Positions 36,101 to 47,700 of a DNA stretch of 64,000 bases are shown in pieces. Position 1 is the stretch's first letter, and every line of letters begins with the position of its first letter. Location: contig CM037835.1 of assembly GCA_021234535.1 (NCBI GenBank), positions 8,990,001 through 9,054,000 on the forward strand. Reading direction: 5' to 3'. This stretch comes from Stichopus chloronotus (lineage: Eukaryota > Echinodermata > Holothuroidea > Aspidochirotida > Stichopodidae). Below the pieces are notes generated by a model. The model was not told the origin of the DNA, made no database searches, and saw only the letters and a list, made by a program, of their open reading frames with translations. Both the position numbers and the translations under genes were made by a program.

Positions 36101-36118
36101 GCCACCCTGGAGAGGTGA
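26997..36118 (+). CDS. RPE: Ribulose-phosphate 3-epimerase, complete 7-exon coding region
   Basis: Interconverts D-ribulose 5-phosphate and D-xylulose 5-phosphate in the cytosolic non-oxidative pentose phosphate pathway. Coding exons are 26997-27130, 28073-28149, 29153-29184, 30046-30153, 34992-35126, 35521-35607 and 35996-36118. All introns are GT-AG and all phases match, giving 231 aa, close to the 228 aa I recall for human RPE. The TIM-barrel metal and active-site motifs are all present: GPSILNSD (Ser14), [14 protein letters not shown] (His39, Asp41, Met43), FDMHMMV (His73, Met75), TVEPGFGGQ (from residue 145), IEVDGG (Asp178) and the phosphate loop VSGSA (from residue 198). The start ATG lies 7 bases inside an exon whose acceptor is at 26989, so at least one 5' non-coding exon lies upstream and was not located. 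The last intron-free stretch ends at a TGA. Intron 4 carries a LINE in sense orientation. The gene looks intact. Confidence 0.97.
27131..28072 (+). other. RPE intron 1
   Basis: GT-AG intron of 942 bp, AT-rich. Open frames inside it show no recognisable protein. Confidence 0.85.
28073..28149 (+). CDS. RPE: RPE coding exon 2
   Basis: 77 nt, enters in phase 2 and leaves in phase 1. Encodes [13 protein letters not shown] and KSAFF. Acceptor TTTTGTAG, donor CG|GTGAGT. Confidence 0.95.
28150..29152 (+). other. RPE intron 2, with an imperfect direct repeat
   Basis: Contains two copies of a roughly 65-bp sequence at about 28763-28828 and 28904-28968 (shared words CATTTTCCTCAT-type, CTCAAAACAAACAAGTTTG, AGTTTGTCAC). 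Otherwise nothing recognised. Confidence 0.7.
29153..29184 (+). CDS. RPE: RPE coding exon 3 (32-nt short exon)
   Basis: Encodes [11 protein letters not shown] with the catalytic His73 and Met75. It is too short for ordinary ORF calling but is required by homology, and both flanking phases (1 in, 0 out) fit. Confidence 0.94.
29185..30045 (+). other. RPE intron 3
   Basis: 861 bp, AT-rich. At about 29323-29347 it carries a near copy of the end of exon 3 and its donor (see findings). Nothing else seen. Confidence 0.75.
30046..30153 (+). CDS. RPE: RPE coding exon 4
   Basis: 36 codons, phase 0 at both ends. Encodes [19 protein letters not shown] and the helix up to GMK. Donor AAG|GTGAGT opens the 4.8-kb intron that holds the LINE. 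Confidence 0.96.
30840..34620 (+). mobile_element. CR1/L2-group LINE retrotransposon, inactivated, in RPE intron 4
   Basis: A single long reading frame (frame of 30988) runs from the ATG at 30988 to the TAA after 34461, broken only by stops at 31522-31524, 32431-32433 and 32926-32928. The 3' end has an inverted pair AGCGCTTA...TTAAGCGCT at about 34560-34590, then TATATAAAT and an (ATT)n tail ending near 34620, which is typical of L2/Crack-like elements. The exact 5' boundary is not clear; 30840 is approximate. Inserted in the same sense as RPE. Confidence 0.85.
30988..34461 (+). pseudogene. LINE ORF2-like polyprotein (endonuclease plus reverse transcriptase), three in-frame stops
   Basis: Order along the frame: a hydrophobic, signal-peptide-like N-terminus ([19 protein letters not shown]), a basic patch near 31410-31455 ([18 protein letters not shown]), an apurinic endonuclease domain from about 31621 ([32 protein letters not shown]), a linker with coiled-coil character at 32520-32920, and reverse transcriptase from about 33031 ([35 protein letters not shown] at 33619-33630). 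The C-terminus WNNLPAFIQ...[10 protein letters not shown] is typical of CR1/L2 elements. No frameshift was seen, only point stops, so the copy is fairly young. A product of this copy would not be full length. Confidence 0.88.
34621..34991 (+). other. End of RPE intron 4 after the LINE
   Basis: 370 bp of ordinary AT-rich intron ending in the acceptor of exon 5. Confidence 0.7.
34992..35126 (+). CDS. RPE: RPE coding exon 5
   Basis: 45 codons, phase 0 at both ends. Encodes [12 protein letters not shown] and [19 protein letters not shown], the phosphate-binding part of the barrel. Acceptor CCCTCTTAG, donor AAG|GTATTG. Confidence 0.96.
35127..35520 (+). other. RPE intron 5
   Basis: 394 bp, nothing recognised beyond splice sites. 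Confidence 0.85.
35521..35607 (+). CDS. RPE: RPE coding exon 6
   Basis: 29 codons, phase 0 at both ends. Encodes [20 protein letters not shown] with the second catalytic Asp (178). Donor GAG|GTATGT. Confidence 0.96.
35608..35995 (+). other. RPE intron 6
   Basis: 388 bp. An open frame reads through into exon 7 but is out of register with RPE until the acceptor, so it is intronic. Confidence 0.8.
35996..36118 (+). CDS. RPE: RPE last coding exon and stop
   Basis: Encodes [18 protein letters not shown] and the C-terminal helix, ending ATLER before TGA. Acceptor TGTCCCAG. Confidence 0.96.
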   Translation, partial: AGANMIVSGSAVVKSPNPKEVITKLRGCVEEWIMKATLER

Positions 36119-37030
36119 TGCAGCTGCCGCCGAGTCTTTTCAGGGGATGATGGGAAGGCTAATCATTCCACATATCAAAAGGACTTTCAATGGCAAGATC
36201 TGAGAGGTGTCTAATTATGGTATTTTGGATGGGAATCCTTTTATATTCATTTGGTATTGAAAGTATGCCTTTATGGTGATATGTTAACTTGGTAAGGGTA
36301 TCACTATAATTAAGGTTTGGCTCATGGTAAGACTTCATCTTCTGGCAAAGTGGAAACAGTACTGTCAGTAACAGTAGTGAAGAATGCGGTATTTGTCCAT
36401 CTCGAACGGATCTTAAAAAAATGTCATGCTGTAAGCAGACCACCGAGAGAGGGTAAGAAAATGCTCCTCAGTGTGGGTCCACCTTACCTTTGAGTAAGTT
36501 CTGTTGGAACATATACAAGTCTGAAATTTTGTAACATATCAGTAGTCAAATTTCAAATCTATCTGACAGGATGTTGGTAGAACCTGATGCAGACATTGTG
36601 AAAGGAGAAAGCTGTATTTATCCCTCTGAATTTGGATGTAAATTGGGAGGAATCAATCTTTGAAGTTGAGGAGGAATTAATCTTTGGGAGGGCTTGTAAG
36701 AAAGGTTTTCTGTGTGGATAATACTTTACTTACCCCATTGACACCTCCAGGAAAAGCTCTGGTTTACTTTTCATGTGGTTTTAACTTCAATGCAAGCCTT
36801 CCAAATTTCCAGCTTGCAAGTTTTGCAAGAAGTGCAGTTACTCCCAATTATGCTACCTTTCATTGATATGCAAGTGTCAGTATCGGTACTGGTGTTGCAG
36901 CAGCAGCAGAAAGTTCAAACATTCTACGCAGTCTGATAAAAACTGATACAAGTTCAGAAAAGATCAAAGTCAAAATATTTTACTGAGAAAACTTTTTATT
37001 TTCATTATTTAATAAAAATCATCAAATTTT
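36119..37030 (+). other. RPE: Probable RPE 3' UTR with poly(A) signal
   Basis: No coding potential follows the RPE stop. The first AATAAA on the plus strand is at 37011-37016, which would end the transcript near 37030. This is inferred from the signal only. Confidence 0.5.
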
Positions 37031-37049
37031 TCACTTGAAACATTTTATT
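36995..37049. terminator. Convergent poly(A) signal cluster between RPE and eIF4B
   Basis: Plus-strand AATAAA at 37011-37016 serves RPE. Minus-strand AATAAA (plus TTTATT) occurs at 36995-37000 and 37044-37049 and could serve eIF4B. The two 3' ends would abut or overlap by a few tens of bases. Inferred from motifs only. Confidence 0.45.
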
Positions 37050-40000
37050 TTTTGTGTTTTCTTTCTTTTTTTTCTTGTTGTCAAGTTTTTGCTATTTTCT
37101 CGATATTCTTGTGCCTTTGTACACGAAGCTAATGAAGGTTGCATTCCAAGGCAAAAAATACACAATCTGAAGAAAACGGAGACTCGGACTCCCCCAATTT
37201 CCTTTACCAGCCCTGAATGGACCGACGACAACTGTGAGAGGCAGGGAAACCTCCCTTCTTCCTCTCACACACAGACGACAATAATTATATTCATAATTGA
37301 AAATGAAACTGATGACGATAATAACATGTGAAACCAATAGAATGAAAATGATACACGTTGAGTATCTTACATTTGAAGAAAAGCCAGTCCTAATGCATCG
37401 AGAACGATTCACATCCCAATCCTGCAGTTTTCATGTTTTTCCCAAACAAATTCTAAGACTTTTCTACCAGTATTCCTAAAGGAAGATTCACCTACCCATT
37501 TATGAACACTTCAAATCATTCCCACTGACCACCTCCTTCCGCAGAAGATGGAAGAAGTCAAAGTTCGAGGTAAAAAATACAATAATAGAAACAGAAGAAT
37601 GTAAATAATATTTGGATTTGAGGTAAAAATTGAAGAGAATGCGTATCAACGCAAGACCTATTCCGTTCTTCCCTCCCTACTGCTTTGTTTCTTTTCTTTC
37701 TTGAGCATTCTCATTACTTCATCAAGGTCATCTTGAGCATATGGACTTCTTCAGACATACACCTACGAAGAAAATCTTCAAAGTTACTCTTTAGAGCAGC
37801 AAAAAGCATTGAAACCTGTCGAACTCCCAATCAAAACTTGCTTTCCATGTCCATCATCTTTGCAATGAGTGTAAAACCACCAAATATTGCAAAATCCTTT
37901 CATTTTCAAAGCAGATTCAATTTCTTGTTCCTTACGAACATTTTTTGGTTTTTATAAACACAATCATGGGATGCGATGACATTGTGTAGTCCCAGCACCC
38001 AAGATTCTACAATGTTATGCAACAAATGACCAAACTGTGTTAAAGGCTAACTGCCTGAATGCCAGTCTGTTCGGTTTTAGGGCATCAAATATGGATTTCA
38101 TGAAATCTTACAATGAATTTACATTGCATACGGAGCATGAACCATGAAAATAAAATTTATTAATTGCATTCAAGACAAGTTTTTGTAGAAAACCTTTGGA
38201 TAGGACAATCAAAGTTTATGTGCTAGCTGTCCATTAAAGATCCAACTGAAATTGTTTTATGTTTCAACGGGAGTCCTACAACAAGATCATGACTTCTTCA
38301 AAATTTGGGAAGTATTTTTTTTTTTTTTTGAGCCATTGACACACTGATACTAAAAGTTACAAATTCCACCCTCCACCTTTTCTTCACATGAAAAGTGTCA
38401 AATAGGACAACACTACGAACTGACTCCAGATCAACTGCACCAAAAACACACAGCTGAAAAGACTTTCAAATAACAGAAACCAGTTGCTTCACTCCTACAA
38501 AATTCTGTAATTCTTTTGGTAATGTTACTATTGTAACTAAGTTTTCAAATATTCAATGATAATCTACTCCCAACTTTCTGCCCCCACCTTCAACACTGTC
38601 TGATTTGAAACTGACCAAAGTCAATTTCCCTGCTAAAGACTGACTGTCAAGTACAAAACATACAACATTCCAAAGGGTCAAGGTAGTACATAAAAAAAAT
38701 ATCACTAAATAAGTAAAGTGTTGCTCACTTAAACCAAAGTCTGTGCTGAATGGGATTAGTTTGTTGATCTCCTTGCAACTAAATTTCAACTGCAACAAAA
38801 GCACATAATGACGTGAAGTAGGCCAGTGCACCATACAAGTTCTCTTTAGGATGTTCTAACTTCTAGGATCAAGTTGCCCTTAATGTCACATAAATTTAGA
38901 ACAGGCAAGTGAAAGTTGCAGAAACTGACACAGGTTTAGGGGAGCAATTCAACTAAACATCAAACGTATCGGTAATGTTGCATGGCCATTGCCTTTTTTG
39001 TTTCACTTTTTGAGCAAATCTCTTTGATTTCACCTAAATTGATAGGGATGCACATCATGACTGGAGGATGGAAATGCACATCATGAATGGAGGATGGAGA
39101 AGCAGACAATGACTGGAGGATGGAGAAGCAGATCATGATTGGAGGATGGAGAAGCAGACAATGACTGGAGGATGGAGAAGCAGATCATGATTGGAGGATG
39201 GAGATGAACATCATGAATGGAGGATGGAGAAGCAAATCATAATTGGAGGATGGAGATGCACATCATGATTAGAGGAATGTAGGAGAGTAGGTTACAGAAA
39301 GTGATACTTCTGGCAGTGGCAAGATTCATACAAAGCCAATTAATATTGAAACTATCCTTTTCAAACCTTCACAATCCCAGTAACGATCATACTGTACTCT
39401 GAGCTTGTCAAAGTTAAACGTAAAAAGTAAACACTCATATTTCCGTAATTCTAAGACCGGATCTAAATGAGCCCTCCTCAATTGACAAACGGCTTTCTTT
39501 GAGAAGGAGGCAAACTTTCACAAGATGTTTGTTCCCTTTTGAACCCCACATGGTACAAGACACTGTCCATTTCAATGTTACTTACGATGTGTACACATGT
39601 ATAGCATGACCTTGTTTGGTAACAATGAATAGTCTAAAATAATTTCAGTGAAGAAGCAGCCCCAAGGGCATGTTTTTTTATATCAAATTCTCAGGAAGCT
39701 TTCTTTTTTTGCAAAAGTTTCAGTAACATATAAGATAATGCTATGAATGACAGATGCAAAAAAAAAATGTCTCATGAAATCATTCAGTTAATCGACCAAT
39801 TACTCTTCTACAAGTATACTACATTCATTGAGATGGTAGGCCATTACAAATAATAGAGATCTATTTCTCTGGAGGACTAAATCTTGCAGAAGACCTTTTA
39901 GGTTTGACATATACAGTGATCAGTAATGAGGCATCTAGAGGATAAATATAAGACTACTACTCCTCTTGCGTTCAAGCGAGATCCTCAAGAGATTTATCAA

Positions 40001-40325
40001 CTGTACTCTGTAATACTGGATACCAAATGGGAATGCTTCTAATGCTCCACAGAGTACCTACACGTAACTTCAACTTAATGAGATGCACGTATTAGTTTAA
40101 AATAAAAGAAGTACAGGAGACAAAAACAGTAATAAAAGTAGGGATGGATTGACTGGATGCCCTAAGGAATTATAAAAGAGTAGAGAAGGTGTGGGTGTGG
40201 TGGCGGGGCGACCTGCCAGTCTAATCTAGGTGACACCCTTACCACATTCGCAAATCGCAAAAGCAATGCACCAAACAGAACCCAACCGATGAAATGTTTG
40301 CTAAATCTGACAGGACGATGGTCTT
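37031..40325 (-). other. Probable eIF4B 3' UTR or intergenic stretch
   Basis: No protein recognised. If the eIF4B poly(A) signal is at 37044-37049 the UTR is about 3.3 kb and includes the 26-bp minisatellite; another minus-strand AATAAA at about 38157 could end it sooner. Confidence 0.4.
39045..39280. repeat. 26-bp minisatellite, about nine units
   Basis: Tandem units of the form CATCATGAxTGGAGGATGGA plus GAxxCA, 26 bases each, with GACAATG and GATCATG variants alternating between neighbouring units. The array begins near CACATCATGACTGG at 39051 and decays after 39275. Confidence 0.9.
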
Positions 40326-40376
40326 CTAGTTACCCTCTTCCTCCAAACCAGAGAACATGTTCTTCTGTGTCCAGTC
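40326..40376 (-). CDS. EIF4B: eIF4B probable terminal coding exon
   Basis: Phase-0 acceptor AAAATAG followed by [16 protein letters not shown] and TAG. It joins in frame to the preceding PKYEEPKPK. The (K/N)(M/K)F..L acidic ending resembles C-termini of other eIF4B proteins. The 4.6-kb distance and short length keep confidence moderate. Confidence 0.65.
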   Translation of the reverse strand, partial: DWTQKNMFSGLEEEGN

Positions 40377-43300
40377 CTATTTTGATAAATGAAGACAAAA
40401 AGAAGACAAAGACATAATGTGACATGAAATTACTTTTGGATACTGCAGTTTGCCTCCCTGTGTAATGACTCTGCAAAAAAAACGTGACACAGAGAAACAG
40501 GGATGCATCTTTAAAGACTGTGACTGTGGGAACAGATCAGGCAAAAAAAAAAAACAAACAAACAAATACATGCCTGAAATAGCAAGAGAGGAATCATTTG
40601 TATCAGTTTTAGAATGGTGTAACATGATGCAATGACTAATAGTTTGTGTACAAATGCTTCACCTTTCGCTGAAATGGCTTTTGCTGCAGCACTATGGAGA
40701 AAAATGCTCCCAAACACTAACTAAAAGTAAATTGGTTATGTTGCTCAAGGCCACACAGTTGAGGAACCCACTAGGTTGGTAACTTAAATGTTTCACTGGA
40801 ATTTGTTTCTTTTGCATCCCATCCTGCATGGCCACCTGGTCCCATTGGTCCTTAAAAAATCTATTGAACACTGATCTTTTCATAACCACAAAGTGAAAGG
40901 ACTTTGTGATTCCTTGCCAATATCTCCTTTTTTTCTCCAAACACACACAATCACATTTAAACAAAAGTGACCAAGGGAGAAGGGAAGGGATCATATAAAA
41001 AAAAAAAAAAAAACAGAACACAAGAATGTAAACCACATATGAAAATTGTGGTAATAAAGCTCATAAGTGGATTGAAAGTTCTGACACCAAAGTGTGGTTA
41101 AAAGACTGCAAAGGCAACCTGGAGAATAATTCCCTGCCCATGGGTAGTTCCCTTGGGGAAAAGGTGACTAAAAGAAAGTACTATGTTGATCTTGACAGGG
41201 CCTTGCTGGTAAAGAAGTTGCTGATAAATCTAACAAGCTATGTGAAGTGATGTTCAAATGATTGTTTGGAGAGGGTTACCCACAACAATGGGCTTTAAAT
41301 AGCTTGTTGAAGAAAATGAGACCAAATTCTATTTAGCAACATTTATCTGCCATTACACATTTTGGCAAGAAGCAAAATATTACACAATTGTTATCTACAT
41401 GTGGGTCCACAAATGTCAGCTTTTGCTATAAATACAAATCTCTAAGATCATTAACTCTGCAACTTTAACGTTCGACTGAGTATGAAAACATGATTTTCTG
41501 AGTCTCCAGTGGGACAATTCATATAACAGAGACCATCTACTCATCAACTGCTTGCAATTTTGACAATCTGAAGTCCTACTTAAATTAAGTTGCCGAGATA
41601 TCTCCCTTTAACTGGTTTTCATCCTTATGCTCTGGTGAACTCAAATGACCTTCGACCCCCATGAAAAACAATAGTGATCATCTACTCACAATGGACTATC
41701 AACAACTCTGAAGTTCAAGCACCTTTTGCTCCTTGAGATACCAAGGTTTTCAAACTATGTCCTCTATTGACCTCACATGACCTTTGACCTCCATACAAAA
41801 TGACAAACATCATCTACTCATCAAGTGCTACCAATGATAAGAGGTTGAAGTTCCAACCACATTGCGTTGCTGAGATATCTCCCTCAAAAGGTTTATGCTC
41901 TGGTGGCCTAAAATGATCTTTGACCTCCATGAAAAGGAATAGGGATCATCTACTCATTATGGACTACCAACACACCAACTTTGAAGTTCAAGCACATTTT
42001 CCACTCTTGAGAAATCGTGTCTACAAGCCAGGGCATCACATACATACACACACACACACCATCACCCTTGCATAGATTCCTTGCCTGCCTTCGGCAAGGA
42101 ATAAAAAACTAGCCCAAAATAGGTATTTACTGAAAAATTGCTTCTTCATTTCCAGGGTAGAAATTTTGCTGCACAATTGACAGAGTGTACTCCTGTTCTG
42201 ACAATTTCATTTGCATATCCACACTTGGTCCCAAATCCAAGACTTAACTAAAAGAACTGAACTTCAGGCAAGTACATCAAAGACCATTGGGATTGTGGAC
42301 ATCTATGTAGCACCCCCTGGTTACACCGATCCACTCAGTAACTCATACGGCCTAGGCTATGAGATATGTGCGTTGAAAGTGAGATTGATAAAATGTAACA
42401 AGCAAAATAGACCTGGCCCTGAATCGTAACAGCACGCACATAGAGCCATACACGTATGTATGGCTACGGTAAAACACACAAAGCACTGCCGCAGGGAAAG
42501 AAAACTCACATATGCCAAGTAATTCCTGCATTTAAGTTGCCTACAAACTCGACTGAAACTGTGACAGGAATAATACTAGGCCTAATATACTCCAGCAGCA
42601 ACAATTTTGGCTTTGAAGGTACTTCTGTTTGCTTTTCACTTGTTCGTGCCAACTAATAATTCAAACAAATAGAAGGGAAAAACACCATGATCGCACTGCC
42701 ATTGGTCGTTTATGTAGAATACATATGCTATATCAGTACTATGACTACGAGGCAACCTGTATTTGTGCATGCGCTGCATGTGCCACTGGCAGCTACCAGT
42801 TTGAAGCTAGCATGCACACAGTGCTAGTGGGAGATGGAAATGACTTGAAGCAATCAATCAGATTACCTACTTTCTCTAAGTGAAAGTCGGTGATATTTTG
42901 AATGGTACCCAGTCCTACACACTATGATAGAATACAAAGGATATATTGCAAGTTGGCTGAAATGGCAATTAGCACTTAATAAAACAATACAAATGTCTGC
43001 CTCGCGGTTCACCTTCACAGTGAATCTGCAAGTGAAGTGAGTACACAAGAGGGTACTATTCAAGGGCACCAATGCTGATGAAAACGAGGAAAAACAAGAG
43101 CCCAAGGCACTTTGGTTCCTTGCACAAATGGAGAGCATATAATGTTAATTATGAAGTAAAAAGGAGCATATTGCATTATTTTGTACAATAGCCTATGTGG
43201 TCCATTTCTGAACATGAACTCTCACTTTTGTAACATAAAATCTGTAGAGAAACATATTTCATGCTTCTATAAAATGGCCCATTTCAGACATTGGACCCCA

Positions 43301-44720
43301 AACATGACAAACATGCACCCACATGGAACCACTTCCATAGCACTAATGTGACCAACCATCAACAGTGTTACATACAATCTGTAAGAGAAGAAGTATTTTG
43401 CATGATTTCACAACAGCCTAGGGGCACTATGGTTCCCTGTACTTGGAATATACATACTGTAAAATGATATGCCTGAGTTCATAAATATCAAAGAAGCCAT
43501 TTCAATTAATGCAATGAACTGATGATGTTGATTTCTGCAATATACACCAATATCCCATTCATTCTACAAAACACAAACAGCTGTGCATTTCTCATTTCAA
43601 GAAGGGGCTCTGCAAATTGCAATATGGCTTATCCCACCTATGCCCCCTTAAAGTCCAATAAACTGATGGTATGCCCTGGGGGAACTACTGGGGTCTAGTT
43701 TAAACTGGTAAGAACACCAACTGACTTATTTTCTTTCATTGTTACCTTCCACCTCACTAATTGAAAAGACACTCACATGAATGCACACATTAGCACTCAG
43801 GCACGAGGAGGTAAACTGATCCAGCCAAAACTTGTTTGGTGTGACCACCTACAGTAGTGCAAACAACACTGCTTCTTTTTCATTTGATCAAGAAATTGCT
43901 AACTCAAGCAGTGCTTTAATGATGCACTGGAGGGGGACTGATGGTACATATGAGCATCCATAGCATCAGGTTTTCAGACTTTTGCCCCCAGTTCCCCCCA
44001 GATGACCTTTCACCTCCACCAAAAACAATAGGGCACACCTTCTCAATATGGCGAACCTACATACTACGTTTGACTTTCATCGGACTTTCCCCTGTTGAGT
44101 TAGAGCATACCAAAGCAAAACAAAGTTTTGCTCCCAGTTCACCCAGATGACCTTTGACCTCCACCAAAAACAATAGGGCACACCTTCTCAATATGGCAAA
44201 CCTACATACCAAGTTTGACTTTCATCGGACTTTCCTCTATTGAGTTACAGCGTACCCAAGCAAAACAAACTTTTGCCCCCAGTTCACCCAGATGACCTTT
44301 GACCTCCACCAAAAACAATAGGGCACACCTTCTCAATATGGCAAACCTACATACCAAGTTTGACTTTCATCGGACTTTCCTCTATTGAGTTACAGCGTAC
44401 CCAAGCAAAACAAACTTTTGCCCCCAGTTCACCCAGATGACCTTTGACCTCCACCAAAAACAATAGGGCACACCTTCTCAATATGGCAAACCTACATACC
44501 AAGTCTGACTTTCATCGGACTTTCCTCTATTGAGTTACAGTGTCCCCAAGCAAAACAGACTTTTGCCCCCAGTTCCCCCAGATAACCTTTGACCTCCACC
44601 AAAAACGATAGGGCACACCTTCTCAATATGGCAAACCTACATACCAAGTTTGACTTTCATCAGACTTTCCCCTATTGAGTTACAGCGTTCCTAAGCAAGT
44701 GTCACAGATGCACACACACA

Positions 44721-44762
<42 letters not shown>

Positions 44763-47700
44763 AACCTGACTGCATAGGTTCCTTTGCTGTCGCAAGGAAC
44801 CAAAAACACATAACGGGCTGAGTAAGTCCAAGAATTGAAGCTATGGGCTTAGATTAATCAAATGGTATGCAAGCAATGAATCAATTGTACAATATACTAT
44901 AACACTACCAAAAGAGATATAAAGAACACAAGACCATTATTTCTTGATGACAAAAACCCCAACTCGTCTGTTTTCAACCTAACTTTTCACCCTTAATTTT
45001 GGAATGTATTTAGTATTCACCCACCTTTGGCTTTGGTTCTTCATATTTGGGCATTTCTGCAGGTTTTCTAGGAGGCCTTTCTTGTTTCTTCTCCACATGT
45101 TTCTTCGGTGCAGGCTTTGATCCACGGCCATCACCTAGGGAAGAATGAAATTGTGGAGTCGTCAATCAGCCACTGAGGCCTTCAACTGGCTTGAAACACT
45201 CACCACATAAACAGCAAAGTACACATTAGACAAAGACAGCACACACCAATTCCTTCCATCTTTCCCACAATATGTGCAAGTTGGAAAAAGTTAAACTTGA
45301 AAGCTAACCACTAGAAGAGTATGTACAGCTTAGAGGCATTGACAATTAATCACATTTGAGGCATTAACAATTAATCACATTTACATGGAATATTGTATAA
45401 TTGGGGCCCATTTAATCATTCCTTGCACTTAAAAGGAAAAAAAATCATTCCATCTATAAATCCCTTTGCCTTAATCATTCCTGTTTTCCCCAACAACTCC
45501 CAAAATGACTCCACCTGATGACCGTCTCTTCTCTCGATCTTCGTGGTGATGTCCACCTCCTCCTCCACTCTGTTGCTCCTTTGGAGATGTTGGCTCTTTT
45601 GGACTATCTGTGGAAGGCGTCCGCTGTCCTGTGCTCGACCTCGGGGAGATCACGTTGTCCTTCCTCTTGGACCAAGCATTCTCTTTGGGAGGGGGTGCTG
45701 GCATGACAACCTTGAGGGGTTCATCTTTGAAGGACTTGGGTGATTTGGGCGACGTGGGCTCAGCTGGGGAGGTGTTGGCCACAGGTGATGCAGGGTCCTC
45801 CTTGTGGAAAACTGCGTCCTCGTCGTTGGACCGCTCACTTTCTCTGCGAATCATCACTGGAGGCAAAATGAACAGATATCTTAGATGATCAAAACCAGAA
45901 ATGTATGGTCAAACTATCACCATCAATTAACCCCTGATAGGTATACTGACTCCCTCAAAGAAGCTGATGGAAGTGGAGGTTGAAAGGCCAATTGGATGCA
46001 TTATGTTAAAACAGGTCACCGCTGTTATACTTCCAGTTAAACTCCTGCATCTTTTGCAGAGGAACAGGACAGTGACCTTTTGCATGGGTTTGACAATTTC
46101 TTGACACAAAATTCCAATTGCATTTGCAGCAGATTTCATGAATCTTTGCTCCATTTAGTCACTCCGTACCCTTTTGGGGTTTGTTACATGGATATCCAGT
46201 CACACTGGAGTGACAAACACCCACGGGCCATGGAATAGAGTAAACTTGAAAGAGTGGTTCAGATGGCGTTTAAAATGTTCACTTAAACTCCAAAATCATA
46301 CAAAGCAACATGCCAGCAACTCTAAATCTGCCCTGAGTCTTTGTGTATAGCTACAGATCATTTGAAACCATTCAGAACTTTCAAGTGGACAACTGAGCCT
46401 GTGAGGTAAAAGCTGACCACAGACAAGAGCGAGCAAAACCATTTTTTTTGAGTCATCACAGCCAAATCACAACATTTAGTTCCAACTCAGTAGCAATGAA
46501 AGTGACACATTTCTAAGACTTCTAAAATGTTGGGGGTAGATTCTCTAGTGAAAATTTAAAAGATATGCAATTTTTGTGATAAGTTCCTTCACTATGACCC
46601 TTGTGGTCATCATAGGTTTGTGATGGCATGGGTATCTATCTTCATTTTACAAATTTAAGACCTAGAAATCTTTCTCACATCAACCAAATTTTCATTTAAG
46701 ACAACTATAGTTAAAGGTTGATCATGATGATGATGGTACCTGGTCTGGGTCCACTTCGACCAGAACCAGAGCTACTGTGCCTGGTCCTGCCTTCATGGCT
46801 AGTCTCGCTCTCTGTCCGCGTGCGCTCTGGTCTGTTGATCAAAGAAAACAATTCTCACTGGATAAGTGTCAGCATGATGGCTCTGAATGCAGGATGTACT
46901 TTTAAAGGGAAATAGGACGTTTGTTTCAAAGAAAATATCCATATTTTTAAAACCAATATTTGTGGATGATGAATGATAGATTATTCAAAATAAGAGAGGA
47001 CAGTAGCCTTCTTTTCAAGAAATAACTTTCCCACAGATAGAAACTCTAGTTATTTGTTGCTCAACCCTAATTTGTTCACCCAAACTCAAAATTCAAATGA
47101 TGCATCTTCTGTTACTCATCACATGCGTAATGTTTTGAGGAGATGAAGCTTTGGCAGGTGTTTATTGATGAGACTGGACGGTTTAACAATGACGAAAGCT
47201 ATTTCTTTTGTATGTCATGTTGGTGTCTTCTAAATGCCCCGTTTCCCTTTAATATACACAAAGGCACTTTCATGGAAGGGATTAACCCCAAAATTTTGGC
47301 AGTATTTGGACATATCTGAGAAAAAGGGAGAAATGGAAATATCTTGGATTACTAACAATCAATTATTAAGAAAATAATTATTGGTCCAAGAATGAGAATA
47401 GTGAAAGTACTTTTTACTACACAGGTAACATTACAAAAGTTATCATACATACAATACAAAATTTAAACTAGCCATAAAGTGTTTCTGCTGTTTCAATCTC
47501 CTACTACTAACATTAATAATACAAACCAGGCTTATAAGTCCAATACAATCACTTGATGTCCTCACAATTTAAACTGGCTGTAAGTTTTCCCCAAATATGG
47601 TGAAGCTTTCAAGAACAGGTCAAAGGCCTTTCCTCACTATGTATCATGGTGATGTCAGTACCCAGCCTCTCAATGCCAGTAATTCTGATGATGATGATAA

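Larger units (their letters stand above)
40377..45024 (-). other. eIF4B last intron, repeat-rich
   Basis: 4.6 kb. Holds two arrays of the Helentron-like repeat family (41560-42110 and 43979-44810); no coding segment recognised. Confidence 0.6.

Noticed and set aside
35765..36118. 117-codon plus-strand frame reading through RPE intron 6 into exon 7
   Set aside because: Only the part after the acceptor at 35995 matches RPE; the upstream part has no similarity and the splice site is good.
44704..44762. CRISPR-like or other regular array
   Set aside because: It is a plain CA microsatellite attached to the tandem repeat; the genome is eukaryotic.
45518..45888. Plus-strand frames opposite the eIF4[11 protein letters not shown] exon
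   Set aside because: They are antisense shadows of a well-supported coding exon.
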